A stretch of DNA of 64,000 nt from JBQTIU01 sp052387815 (GCA_052387815.1 JBQTIU010000039.1:1-64000); one strand, 5' to 3'. Counted from the first letter of the stretch, positions 1-9,787 are shown. Program-made: numbers and translations. The notes: generated by a model from the letters alone, not told the origin.

Positions 1-87
1 TACCTCCGGGTCAAGCGCGACGAGTGGTTCCGCTACCACGAGCAGGTCACCCCGTGGGAGGTGCGCGAGTACCTGACGCGCTTCTAG
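1..87 (+). CDS. Type III glutamine synthetase (GlnT-like), C-terminal end only
   Basis: The first 28 codons are the tail of a gene that enters from the left edge; the stop TAG is at 85-87. The residues (VKRDEWFRYHEQVTPWEVRE, then YLTRF) match the last helix of GlnT-type glutamine synthetases, where a K-R-x-E-W-x-x-Y-H pattern is followed by a W-E segment. The family is known to ligate ammonia or an amine to glutamate using ATP. The following glxBCD genes are often found beside glnT in alphaproteobacteria, which supports the call. Only the tail is visible, so activity cannot be judged. Confidence 0.7.
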   Translation, partial: YLRVKRDEWFRYHEQVTPWEVREYLTRF

Positions 88-90
88 GCG

Positions 91-111
91 ATATGGAGGT
101 TTTCTCCATAT
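91..111. promoter_or_regulatory. Perfect 8-bp dyad upstream of glxB, candidate operator
   Basis: ATATGGAG (91-98) and CTCCATAT (104-111) form a perfect inverted repeat around a GTTTT spacer, starting 4 bases after the glutamine synthetase stop. A third TATGGAG lies at 158-164, about 65 bp downstream and just before glxB, and it is followed by a weaker inverted half. No T-run follows the dyad on either strand, so an operator is more likely than a terminator. The regulator is unknown. Confidence 0.45.
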
Positions 112-197
112 GAATGAGGCGAAGACCGTGTTCTCAATGGGCTTTTCTCGGTTAGCGTATGGAGAAATCCTCTACACGCCGTAGGAAGGAGCCCGGT

Positions 198-1094
198 ATG
201 TGTGGAATCGTCGGCCTGTTCGCCAAGTCGCCCGCGCTCGAAGAGCGCCTCGGCGAGCACCTTGCGGCGATGCTCGCCCAGATGAGCGCGCGCGGGCCCG
301 ACAGCGCGGGCGTCGCCGTCTACCGCGACCCCGTTGCGAGCGGCTCGAAGCTCACGCTCTACTCGCGCGACCCGCTCTACGACTGGGACGCGCTGCGTTC
401 GCAGCTCGCAGGCGCGTTCGGGAGCGCGACTGTGTCGAGTGTCCGCGCGAGCCATGCCGTCGTGCTCGTCGACGCCGAGGCGAACGAGGCCGAGTCGTGG
501 GTGCGGCGGAACTTCCCCGACCTGCGCGTGATGAGCGCGGGCTCCGTGATCGAGATCTACAAGGAGGTCGGCCGGCCGGAGGCGTTCTCGCGGCAGTTCT
601 CGCTGGCGGACTTCCAGGGCACCCACGCGCTCGGGCACACCCGCATGGCGACCGAGAGCCGCGTCACGACGGAGGGCTCGCACCCCTTCTCGACCGGGCT
701 CGACCTCTGCCTCGTGCACAACGGCTCGCTGTCGAACCACAACCGGCTGCGCAAATACCTCCAGCGCCACGACATCGACTTCGAGACCGACAATGATAGC
801 GAGGTGGCGGCTGGCTATTTCGCGTTCCGGCTTCATGAGGGGGCGACCCTCGAGCAGGCGATGGAGGCCGGGCTCAAGGACCTCGACGGCTTCTACACCT
901 TCGCGGTCGGCACGCCGGACGGGTTCGCGGTCGTGCGCGATCCGATCGCCTGCAAGCCGGCGGTGCTCGCCGAGACCGACGACTGGGTGGCGATGGCCTC
1001 GGAGTACCGGGCCATCGCGACACTGCCGGGCGCGGAGACGGCCGCGGTCTGGGAGCCGAAGCCCGCCACCGTTTATTGCTGGAGTCGGCAGTAG
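198..1094 (+). CDS. glxB: Class II glutamine amidotransferase GlxB / N-methylglutamate synthase subunit A
   Basis: 298 aa. The protein starts MCGIVGLF, so Cys2 becomes the N-terminal nucleophile of an Ntn-type (PurF-like) glutaminase after Met removal. An in-frame start 39 bases upstream would bury that Cys, and AGGAAGGA at 183-190 sits 7 bases before 198, so 198 is the start. The family supplies ammonia, or takes part in amine transfer, in three-subunit glutamate-synthase-like enzymes (GlxBCD, MgsABC). The next two genes are the other two subunits, with gaps of 5 and 4 bases, which implies one operon. GlxB of unknown role and MgsA of methylamine oxidation cannot be separated from sequence alone. 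Confidence 0.85.
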   Translation: MCGIVGLFAKSPALEERLGEHLAAMLAQMSARGPDSAGVAVYRDPVASGSKLTLYSRDPLYDWDALRSQLAGAFGSATVSSVRASHAVVLVDAEANEAESWVRRNFPDLRVMSAGSVIEIYKEVGRPEAFSRQFSLADFQGTHALGHTRMATESRVTTEGSHPFSTGLDLCLVHNGSLSNHNRLRKYLQRHDIDFETDNDSEVAAGYFAFRLHEGATLEQAMEAGLKDLDGFYTFAVGTPDGFAVVRDPIACKPAVLAETDDWVAMASEYRAIATLPGAETAAVWEPKPATVYCWSRQ

Positions 1095-1099
1095 CCCGG

Positions 1100-1783
1100 A
1101 TGATCACCGTCGACCTGGAAGCCATACCGACGCGCGAACTCAACCGGCGGCTGCACGCCCTGCCGCCCGACACCAACGAGCGCGCGTGGCGGATCGTCAA
1201 CCCGCGCGGCAAGCACTCGATCGCCGCCGGCCTGACGCTCGACCTCGACATCGAGATCGACGGCCCGGTCGGCTATTACTGCGGTGGCATGAACAAGCAC
1301 GCCTCGATCACGATCAACGGCCATTGCGGCGTCGGCTTGGGCGAGAACATCATGTCCGGCACCATCCGCGTGCGCGGCAACGCCTCGCAGGCGGCAGGGG
1401 CCAGCGGGCACGGCGGCCTGGTGGTCGTCGAGGGCGATGCCAGTTCGCGTTGCGGCATCTCGATGAAGGGCGTCGATATCGTCGTTTGCGGATCGGTCGG
1501 CCACATGAGCGCCTTCATGGCCCAGGCGGGGCGCCTCGTCGTCTGCGGCGATGCCGATTCGGACCTCGGCGATTCGATCTACGAGGCGGAACTCTTCGTC
1601 GCCGGCAAGGTGGCGAGCCTGGGCTCGGATTGCATCGAGAAGCCGATGACGCACGCGCACCTCGCATCCCTGGCGGCGCTCTTGGAGCGCGCCGGGGTTT
1701 GCCCCGACCCGGCGCGGTTCCGCTTCTACGGCTCGGCCCGCAAGCTCTACAACTTCCATATCGACCACGCGGACGCGTATTGA
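1100..1783 (+). CDS. glxC: GXGXG-domain glutamate synthase-like subunit GlxC / MgsB
   Basis: 227 aa, taken from ATG 1100, five bases after the glxB stop. A TTG-initiated form from 1076 would overlap glxB and adds nothing conserved. From about residue 50 to 175 the protein has the repeated Gly-rich turns of the glutamate synthase alpha-subunit C-terminal (GXGXG) beta-helix, for example GGLVVVEGDASSRCG and GDADSDLGDSIYEAE. In glutamate synthase this domain is structural and links the amidotransferase to the FMN domain; here it is a separate subunit. Its position between glxB and glxD matches GlxBCD and MgsABC operons. Confidence 0.85.
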   Translation: MITVDLEAIPTRELNRRLHALPPDTNERAWRIVNPRGKHSIAAGLTLDLDIEIDGPVGYYCGGMNKHASITINGHCGVGLGENIMSGTIRVRGNASQAAGASGHGGLVVVEGDASSRCGISMKGVDIVVCGSVGHMSAFMAQAGRLVVCGDADSDLGDSIYEAELFVAGKVASLGSDCIEKPMTHAHLASLAALLERAGVCPDPARFRFYGSARKLYNFHIDHADAY

Positions 1784-1787
1784 ACCC

Positions 1788-3128
1788 ATGGACGACCAGC
1801 GCACCCCCGCCCCACCGCCGCTGCGGCCCTCGGCCGCCTTTTCGCCGCAGACGATCCACGACATCCAGCGCGCGGCCGCCGAAGGTATCTACGAGATCCG
1901 CGGCTTCGGGACCAAGCGCCAGCTGACCGGCTTCGACGACCTCGTCCTGCTCGGCGCGTCGATCTCGCGCTACCCGCTCGAAGGCTATCGCGAGCGCTGC
2001 GGCACCGACGTCGCGATCGGAACGCGGTTTGCCAAGCTCCCGATCCAGCTCAAGATCCCGGTCACCATCACCGGGATGAGCTTCGGGGCCCTGAGCTCGC
2101 GCGCCAAACAGGCGCTCGGCCGCGCCGCGAGCGTGCTCGGCACCTCGACCACCACCGGCGACGGCGGCATGACCGACGAGGAGCGCGAGGCCTCGAAGAT
2201 CCTGGTCTACCAGGTGCTGCCCTCGCGCTACGGCATGAACCCCGATGACCTGCGCCGGGCGGACGCGATCGAGGTCGTGGTCGGCCAGGGCGCCAAGCCG
2301 GGCGGCGGCGGCATGCTGCTCGGCCAGAAGATCACCGAGCGTGTCGCCAAGATGCGCACGCTGCCCGCCGGGATCGACCAGCGCAGCGCCTGCCGCCATC
2401 CCGACTGGACCGGCCCCGACGACCTCGCTATCAAGATCGAGGAGCTGCGGGAAATCACCGACTGGCAGAAGCCGATCTACGTCAAGGTCGGGGCGACGCG
2501 GCCGCGCTATGACGTGCAGCTCGCGGTCAAGGCGGGCGCCGATGCGATCGTGCTCGACGGCATGCAGGGCTCGACCGGGGCGACCCAGGACGTGTTCATC
2601 GAGCATGTCGGCATTCCGACCCTGCCGGCCCTCCGCCAGGCGGTCGAGGCGCTCCAGGACCTCGACATGCACCGCAAGGTGCAGTTGATCGTCTCGGGCG
2701 GCATCCGAAGCGGGGCCGACGTCGCCAAGGCGTTGGCGCTCGGGGCCGATGCCGTGTCGATCGGCACGGCGGCGCTGGTCGCGCTCAACTGCAACCGGCC
2801 GCTCTATGTCGAGGATTACGAAAAACTGGGGACGAAGCCCGGCTATTGCCACCACTGCCACACCGGCCGTTGCCCGGTCGGGGTGACGACCCAGGAACCC
2901 GACCTCGAGGCCCGGCTCGATGTCGACGGCGGCGCGCGGCGGGTGCGCAATTACATCTCCACCTTGGTGATGGAGGCGCAGATCCTGGCCCGCGCTTGCG
3001 GCAAGTCGCACCTCCTCAATCTCGAGCCGGAGGACCTCGTCGCCTTGACGGTGGAGGCCGCGGCCATGGCCGGGGTCCCGCTCGCCGGCACGGACTGGAT
3101 TCCCGGGCGCGATTCGGCGACGAAGTGA
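1788..3128 (+). CDS. glxD: FMN-binding glutamate synthase-like subunit GlxD / MgsC
   Basis: 446 aa. This is the catalytic FMN-barrel subunit. The signature GQGAKPGGGG is at residues 166-175, IYVKVGATRP (about 230) and VSGGIRSGADVAKALALGA (about 302-320) form the flavin phosphate site, and Cys354, Cys357 and Cys362 in CHHCHTGRCPVG are the 3Fe-4S ligands. ATG 1788 follows the glxC stop by 4 bases. In the N-methylglutamate pathway the MgsABC complex makes N-methylglutamate from methylamine and glutamate; in other strains GlxD is an uncharacterised glutamate synthase homologue. The genes for N-methylglutamate dehydrogenase (mgdABCD) are not in this window, so the substrate stays open. Confidence 0.85.
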   Translation: MDDQRTPAPPPLRPSAAFSPQTIHDIQRAAAEGIYEIRGFGTKRQLTGFDDLVLLGASISRYPLEGYRERCGTDVAIGTRFAKLPIQLKIPVTITGMSFGALSSRAKQALGRAASVLGTSTTTGDGGMTDEEREASKILVYQVLPSRYGMNPDDLRRADAIEVVVGQGAKPGGGGMLLGQKITERVAKMRTLPAGIDQRSACRHPDWTGPDDLAIKIEELREITDWQKPIYVKVGATRPRYDVQLAVKAGADAIVLDGMQGSTGATQDVFIEHVGIPTLPALRQAVEALQDLDMHRKVQLIVSGGIRSGADVAKALALGADAVSIGTAALVALNCNRPLYVEDYEKLGTKPGYCHHCHTGRCPVGVTTQEPDLEARLDVDGGARRVRNYISTLVMEAQILARACGKSHLLNLEPEDLVALTVEAAAMAGVPLAGTDWIPGRDSATK

Positions 3129-3196
3129 ACGCACGAAGCCGGGGATGGGGCGCGGTCTTGGTGCCGCGATCGATCGACAAGGGGGGCTCGAAGGCC

Positions 3197-4498
3197 ATGG
3201 AACTCGAAAAAATCGCGCGCCAGCGCGACATCAAGTATTTCCTGATCTCGTACGTCGACCTCTACGGCAAGACGCGGGCGAAGCTCGTGCCGGCGAGCGC
3301 GATCGCCGTCATGCAGCCGGTGGGGGCCGGGTTCGCCGGCTTCGCCACCCATCTCGACATGACGCCGGCCGACCCCGACATGTTCGCCAAGCCGGACCCG
3401 ACCAGCCTCACACAACTGCCCTGGAAGCCGGAGGTCGGTTGGCTCGCCGCCGATATCTACATGGACGGCAAGGTCGTCGAACAGGCGCCGCGGACGGTCC
3501 TCAAGCGCCAAATCGAGCGCGCCGCCAAAGCGGGTTACCGGATGAAGACCGGAGTCGAATGCGAATATTTCATGCTGTCGGGCGACGGCGCGAGCATCTC
3601 GGACCCGCGCGACCGGCAGCCCAAGCCGTGCTACGACCAGTTGGCGCTCATGCGCCGCTTCGATCTCATCCGCGCCATCTTGGATGGGATGGGGACGCTG
3701 GGCTGGAAGCCCTATCAGACCGACCACGAGGACGCCAACGGCCAGTTCGAGATGAACTGGGAGTACGACGACTGCCTGGTCACCGCCGACCGCCACGTGT
3801 TCTTCAAGTACATGGTGAAAAGCGTGGCCGAGGCGCATGGGTTCCGCGCCACCTTCATGCCCAAGCCGTTCGCCAACTTGACCGGCAACGGCTGTCACGC
3901 CCACGCCTCGCTGTGGGACGCCAAGGGGAAAAAGAACCTGTTCGAGGATGCGACGGGCGAGCTCGGGCTGTCCAAGCTCGCCTATCATTTCATCGGTGGG
4001 GTGATGCATCTGGCGGCGCCCTTGACGGCGCTGTTCAACCCGACGGTCAACAGCTACAAGCGCATCAACGCGCCAGTGACCACCTCGGGGGCCACCTGGT
4101 CACCCAACGCCATCACCTACAGCGGCAACAACCGGACCCACATGATTCGCATCCCGGAGTCCGGTCGGTTCGAGCTCCGGCTGCCCGACGGCGCCGCCAA
4201 CCCCTATCTCTTGCCGGCCGGGCTGCTCGCCGCCGGCCTCGACGGCATCGCCAACCGGCGCGATCCCGGCCAGCGGCTCGACGTCAACATGTACACCGAC
4301 GGGCCGAAGCTCAAGGGCATCAAGCAGTTGCCGCTCAACCTCCTCGATTCGCTGCGCACCTTCGACGACAGCGCGCCGCTGCGCTCCGCCCTCGGGGCCG
4401 AGTTCTGCAACAGCTACATCAAGCTCAAGACGGCGGAGTGGAACGAGTACATGCGCCACCTCTCGAGCTGGGAGCACGAGCACACGCTCGACTGCTAG
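3197..4498 (+). CDS. Type III glutamine synthetase-like ligase, candidate gamma-glutamylmethylamide synthetase
   Basis: 433 aa. Glutamine synthetase fold: an N-terminal beta-grasp (YFLISYVDLYGKTRAK), the metal/glutamate motif ECEYFM (about residue 119), HEDANGQFEMNW, the TGNGCHAHAS ATP-loop motif and FNPTVNSYKRIN. The start at ATG 3197 has AAGGGGGG 10 bases upstream; a GTG at 3125 that overlaps the glxD stop would add 24 residues. This family includes GlnT and GmaS, which ligate ammonia or methylamine to glutamate. Co-transcription after glxBCD fits the gmaS-mgsABC set, but a second glutamine-synthetase-like gene just before glxB leaves open which of the two, if either, uses methylamine. Confidence 0.8.
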   Translation: MELEKIARQRDIKYFLISYVDLYGKTRAKLVPASAIAVMQPVGAGFAGFATHLDMTPADPDMFAKPDPTSLTQLPWKPEVGWLAADIYMDGKVVEQAPRTVLKRQIERAAKAGYRMKTGVECEYFMLSGDGASISDPRDRQPKPCYDQLALMRRFDLIRAILDGMGTLGWKPYQTDHEDANGQFEMNWEYDDCLVTADRHVFFKYMVKSVAEAHGFRATFMPKPFANLTGNGCHAHASLWDAKGKKNLFEDATGELGLSKLAYHFIGGVMHLAAPLTALFNPTVNSYKRINAPVTTSGATWSPNAITYSGNNRTHMIRIPESGRFELRLPDGAANPYLLPAGLLAAGLDGIANRRDPGQRLDVNMYTDGPKLKGIKQLPLNLLDSLRTFDDSAPLRSALGAEFCNSYIKLKTAEWNEYMRHLSSWEHEHTLDC

Positions 4499-4597
4499 AG
4501 CGTTTCCCGATTAGAGGAACATATCCTGAGTTGGCGAGGTATCGCGCGCGCCCTTTGGGAATCCCCCGCCATTCCATCCATTCGGAACTCGCTCTAG
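4495..4597. repeat. Intergenic element bounded by CTAGAGCG/CGCTCTAG inverted ends
   Basis: CTAGAGCG (4495-4502, including the upstream TAG stop) and CGCTCTAG (4590-4597) are a perfect 8-bp inverted pair about 100 bp apart. The bases just inside are also loosely complementary (TTTCCCGAT on the left, ATTCGGAACT on the right). Short palindromic intergenic elements starting GCTAGAGCGTTT are familiar in alphaproteobacterial genomes. Only one copy is present here, so repeat status is inferred. Confidence 0.5.
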
Positions 4598-4644
4598 AAG
4601 CGTGCCCTTGCAGGAGCCTCCCCGTCGGGGTACGTGTTCCGCCC

Positions 4645-6077
<1,433 letters not shown>

Positions 6078-6081
<4 letters not shown>

Positions 6082-7865
6082 GCGGCTACACCGCGCCCAT
6101 TGCCGACATGATCTTCGTGCTCGACGAGATCGCCGGCCTCGAGGCCATCGCCGAGCTTCCCGGCGGCGAAGCGGGCGCGCGCGACCTCGTGCGACCGATG
6201 CTCGAGGAAGCCGGGCGCCTCGCCGGCGAGGTCCTCGCCCCCTTGAACGAGGTCGGCGATCGCTCGGGCTCGGTGCTCGAAAACGGGGTCGTGCGCACCC
6301 CCGAGGGCTTCCGCGACGCCTACCGCAAATACGTCGCGGGCGGCTGGAACGGCATGCCCTTCGACCCCGAGTTCGGCGGCCAGGGAGTGCCGTGGCCGTT
6401 GGCCAGCGCCGTGCAGGAGATGTGGCAGTCGGCCAACATGTCCTTCGGCCTGTGCCCGCTGTTGAACCAGGGCGCCGTCGAGCTCCTCCAGGCCCACGGC
6501 TCGCCCGCACAGAAGCGCCGCTATCTCGCCAAGATGATTTCCGGCGAGTGGACCGGGACCATGAACCTGACCGAGCCGCAGGCGGGCTCGGATTTGGGGG
6601 CGGTGCGGACCCGGGCGGTGCGCCGGGAGGACGGCTACCGGATCGTCGGGCAGAAGATTTTCATCACCTACGGCGACCACGACCTCGCCGACAACATCGT
6701 CCACATGGTCTTGGCCCGCATCCCCGATGCGCCCGCGGGCGCCAAGGGCGTCTCGCTGTTCATCGTGCCCAAGCTCATGGTCGGGCCCGAGGGCGCGCCC
6801 GGGGAACGCAACGACCTGCGCTGCGTGTCGCTCGAACACAAGCTCGGCATCAAGGCCTCGCCCACCGCCGTCATGGCCTACGGTGACGGCGGCGGCGCCG
6901 TCGGCGAACTGGTCGGCGAGGAGAACCGGGGCCTCGAATACATGTTCACGATGATGAACAACGCCCGGCTCAACGTCGGGCTGCAGGGGGTGGCGATCGC
7001 CGAGCGCGCCTATCAGCAGGCCCGCGATTACGCCCGCACGCGCATCCAGAGCCGCGAGCTCGGCAGCCCCAAGCCGGAGCCGGTCGCCATCCTCCGCCAC
7101 CCCGACGTCCGGCGCATGCTGCTGACCATGAAGGCCCTGACCGAGGCCGCCCGGGCCCTCGCCTATTCCGCCTTCGCTTCGCTCGACCTCGCCCGGCGCC
7201 ACGTCGACCCCGACCAGCGCCGCCGCCATCAGGCCCGAGTCGATCTCCTGACGCCGGTGGTCAAGGCCTGGTGCTCGGACATCGGCGTCGAGGTCGCCTC
7301 GACCGGCATCCAGGTCCATGGCGGGATGGGCTTCATCGAGGAAACCGGCGCCGCCCAGCACCTGCGCGACGCCCGGATCGCGCCCATCTACGAGGGCACC
7401 AACGGCATCCAGGCGAACGACCTGGTGTTCCGCAAGCTCGGCCGCGACCAGGCGGCGGCGGCCTTGTTCGCCGAGATCGACGCCCTGCTGGCCGAGCTCG
7501 CCGACGCCCCCGGCGACGATTTGGCGGCGATCGGGCGCCGCCTCGGGCCCGGTCTCACCGCGCTCAGATCGGCAACCGACTGGCTGGTGGCGAAGGCCGG
7601 GCGCGACCCGCGCGCCGCCGCGGCCGGGGCCGGGCCTTATCTCCGCCAGTTCGGGCTGGTCGCGGGCGGCGCCGCGCTGGCTGGCTCGGCGCTCGCCGCC
7701 GGTCGCAAGCTCGCCGCCGGCGGCCGCGACTCGGGCTTCCTCGACGCCAAGCTGGCGACCGCGCGGTTCTACGCCGACCACATCCTCGCCCAGGCGCCGG
7801 CGCTGCTCCACCCGATCGTCGAAGGCGCGGCGAGCCTCTTCGCCCTCCAAGAAGACAGCTTCTAG
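6078..7865 (+). CDS. Long-form acyl-CoA dehydrogenase, DmdC-like (methylthiopropanoyl-CoA dehydrogenase family)
   Basis: 595 aa, the length of DmdC/long acyl-CoA dehydrogenases rather than the usual 380. It has MNLTEPQAGSDLGAVRTRA (FAD/substrate), QKIFITYGDHDL, LEHKLGIKASPT, GEENRGLEYMFTMMNNARL and HGGMGFIEETGAAQHLRDAR, and the catalytic Glu in IYEGTNGIQANDL. An acetyl-CoA dehydrogenase C-terminal-like helical domain follows (about 470-595). DmdC oxidises 3-methylmercaptopropionyl-CoA during DMSP demethylation; close homologues act on medium-chain acyl-CoA. No DmdA, DmdB or DmdD is in the window, so DMSP metabolism is not proved. It is translationally coupled to the upstream FAD dehydrogenase. 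Confidence 0.85.
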
Positions 7866-7941
7866 CTCGCATTGCGGGACCATCGGCGCGCCCGCTCGAG
7901 CGCGACGGGGGCAGAAATTTTTTCGCCGCGCCGTTTTTTTC

Positions 7942-7992
7942 TTGCAATGACTCATGTTTGGTCCCAAATAGCGGACCTTGAATTTTGTCCGC
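7942..7992 (+). promoter_or_regulatory. Putative speD promoter and leader dyad
   Basis: The sequence between the acyl-CoA dehydrogenase and speD is locally AT-rich. A TTGCAA (7942-7947), 17-18 bases, and CAAATA/AAATAG (7965-7971) make a weak sigma-70-like promoter. Immediately after it, GCGGAC (7971-7976) and GTCCGC (7987-7992) form a 6-bp stem with a 10-base loop that would sit at or near the transcript start. Operator or leader hairpin are both possible. Confidence 0.3.
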
Positions 7993-8016
7993 GGGACTCG
8001 GGTGGGGGATCATGGG

Positions 8017-8676
8017 ATGCCGAACAAGGCTTCTGCCACCAAGCTAGGGGTCGTTTCGGGCGGGCGCCGCGGCGATGGCGCCAAGACGGCAAAAACACGC
8101 GCCCTCGCCCCGCCGGTGCTGGTCCCCCGTTCGGAGGCGCGCGCGGTCGCGATGCCGGCGGCGGTCGAGCCGACGCCGGTCGAGGCGCGCGTGGCCGCGA
8201 CGCCGGCGGCGGCCGAGCCGACGCCGGTCGAGGCGCGCGCGGCCGCGACGCCGGCGGCGGCCGAGCCGGCGACGGTCGAGGCGCGCGCGGCCGCGGCGCC
8301 GGCCAAGGACTACTTCGTCGAGCGCGACGGCCTCAAATTCGCGGGCACGCACCTGCTCGTCGACATGTGGAACGCCAAGCACCTGACCGACGTGGCGCTC
8401 GCCGAGCAGGCGTTGCGCGAGGCGGCGGCGGCGGCGGGCGCGACCCTGCTCCACATCCACGTCCACCATTTCGGCCCCAACCACGGGGTGTCGGGCGTGG
8501 CGGTCATCGCCGAGTCGCACATTTCGATCCACACTTGGCCGGAGCTCGCCTACGCCGCCCTCGACATCTTCATGTGCGGCGGATGCGACCCCTACAAGTC
8601 CGTCCCCGTGCTGCGCCGCGCCTTCGAGCCGGCGAGCGTCCAGATCTGCGAACAAAAGCGCGGAGTGATCGCGTGA
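8017..8676 (+). CDS. speD: S-adenosylmethionine decarboxylase proenzyme (class 1B) with repeat-rich N-terminal extension
   Basis: 219 aa from ATG 8017 (G-rich GGTGGGGGA just upstream). The catalytic domain begins near residue 98. AESHISIHTWPE holds the self-cleavage site Glu166-Ser167, whose Ser becomes the pyruvoyl group, with His172 and Cys187 as the expected partner residues. The enzyme decarboxylates SAM to give the aminopropyl donor for spermidine. The bacterial class 1B enzyme is normally about 120-130 aa; here about 97 extra N-terminal residues are rich in Ala, Pro, Glu and Arg and include three 16-aa repeats. The stop overlaps the GTG start of speE, so the two are coupled. Confidence 0.88.
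   Translation: MPNKASATKLGVVSGGRRGDGAKTAKTRALAPPVLVPRSEARAVAMPAAVEPTPVEARVAATPAAAEPTPVEARAAATPAAAEPATVEARAAAAPAKDYFVERDGLKFAGTHLLVDMWNAKHLTDVALAEQALREAAAAAGATLLHIHVHHFGPNHGVSGVAVIAESHISIHTWPELAYAALDIFMCGGCDPYKSVPVLRRAFEPASVQICEQKRGVIA
8143..8286 (+). repeat. Three tandem 48-bp repeats inside speD
   Basis: Three 48-base units encode residues 43-90 of SpeD: AVAMPAAVEPTPVEAR, VAATPAAAEPTPVEAR and AAATPAAAEPATVEAR. Units are nearly identical at DNA level and are exact multiples of three, so copy number can change without a frameshift. The encoded segment is Pro/Ala-rich and acidic-basic, likely disordered. Confidence 0.9.
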
Positions 8677-9521
8677 GCGAAGGCTGGTTTCAAGAAAAGC
8701 TCTTCCCCCACGTCCGCCAGACCTTCGAAATCAGCCGCATCGTCTTCGAGGAGCGCACCGAGCACCAGGAGCTGGTGATCTTCGAGACGCCGACTTACGG
8801 CCGCGTGCTGGCGCTCGACGGCATCGTCCAGGTCACCGAGCAGGACGAGTTCGTCTACCACGAGATGATGACCCACGTGCCGATGCTCGCCCATGGCGCG
8901 GCCCGGCGGGCGCTGATCATCGGCGGCGGCGACGGCGGCATTCTGCGCGAGACGCTCAAGCACCGGGTCGAGAAAGTGACGATGGTCGAGATCGACCGCG
9001 GGGTCGTCGACATGTGCCGCAAGTACATGCCGACGGTCGGCGGCAAGGCGTTCGACGACCGGCGCACCGACCTCGTCATCGATGACGGCGCCCGGTTCAT
9101 CGCCGCCACCAAGGAGAAGTACGACGTCGTCATCGTCGACTCGACCGACCCCATGGGCCCGGGCGAGGTCCTGTTCACCGAGGCGTTCTACCGCCATTGC
9201 CGGCGCTGCCTGACCGCGGACGGCATCTTGGTCAACCAGAACGGCGTCCCCTTCATGCAAGGCGACGAGGTCACCATGACTTACCGCCGCCGCCGCAAAT
9301 TCTTCCGCGACACCTCGTTCTACGTCGCCGCCGTGCCGAGCTATTACGGCGGGTTCATGACGCTTGGCTGGGCGACCGATAATCGCCGGGCGCGGGCGGC
9401 CTCACCGGCGACGCTGGCGCGCCGGTTCGCAGCCGCCAGGCTCAAGACCAGATACTACAGCCCCGACATCCACCGCGCGGCCTTCGCGCTCCCCCCCTTC
9501 GTGGCCGCGTTGATGCGCTGA
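8673..9521 (+). CDS. speE: Spermidine synthase (polyamine aminopropyltransferase)
   Basis: 282 aa, GTG start at 8673 overlapping the speD stop (GTGA). It has the N-terminal beta-strand domain (YGRVLALDGIVQVTEQDEFVYHEMM), the decarboxylated-SAM site GGGDGGILRETLKH with the following VEIDRGVVDMCRKY, and the catalytic Asp in VDSTDPMGPGEVLFT. It transfers an aminopropyl group from decarboxylated SAM to putrescine in the cytoplasm. Paired with speD it gives a complete two-step spermidine module from SAM and putrescine; the putrescine source is not in this window. Confidence 0.92.
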   Translation: MSEGWFQEKLFPHVRQTFEISRIVFEERTEHQELVIFETPTYGRVLALDGIVQVTEQDEFVYHEMMTHVPMLAHGAARRALIIGGGDGGILRETLKHRVEKVTMVEIDRGVVDMCRKYMPTVGGKAFDDRRTDLVIDDGARFIAATKEKYDVVIVDSTDPMGPGEVLFTEAFYRHCRRCLTADGILVNQNGVPFMQGDEVTMTYRRRRKFFRDTSFYVAAVPSYYGGFMTLGWATDNRRARAASPATLARRFAAARLKTRYYSPDIHRAAFALPPFVAALMR

Positions 9522-9539
9522 ACGCCGGTCCGGCCGCGC

Positions 9540-9701
9540 TCAGCCCGACAGCCGCGGCAGGAACAGCACGCTGATGAACGGCCGCGCGATGTCCTCGTCG
9601 GAGAGCCCCATGGCCCGGAGGAAGGCGCGGTGCGGGGCCCGCTCCAGCCCGTCGGTGACGATGCGCGAGCGCCAAGCCCGAGCCTCGCGTGTCTCATCCA
9701 T
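9540..9701 (-). pseudogene. 5' remnant of dihydroxy-acid dehydratase (ilvD)
   Basis: A 53-codon reading frame on the minus strand whose first 43 residues look like the start of IlvD: WRSRIVTDGLERAPHRAFLR, then AMGLSDEDIARPF. IlvD proteins are about 560-610 aa and continue with a G-V-x-N-S-W iron-sulfur segment. Here the homology stops after RPFI and a short tail (SVLFLPRLSG) runs into TGA at 9540-9542. The rest of the gene is gone. It lies directly 3' of speE, tail to tail. The remnant has a valid ATG but no strong ribosome site and cannot encode an enzyme. Confidence 0.75.
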
Positions 9702-9787
9702 CGGAGGCCCTGTCGATGCCCACTATCGAATGCCATGCCGAGCCCTGACACGAAAGGGCTCGCGGGCGGCCGGGTCAGCCCCCGGGG

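Noticed and set aside
8143..8286. Tandem repeats as a CRISPR or minisatellite outside genes
   Set aside because: There are no spacers, the unit is 48 bp and coding, and the frame leads directly into the SpeD domain.
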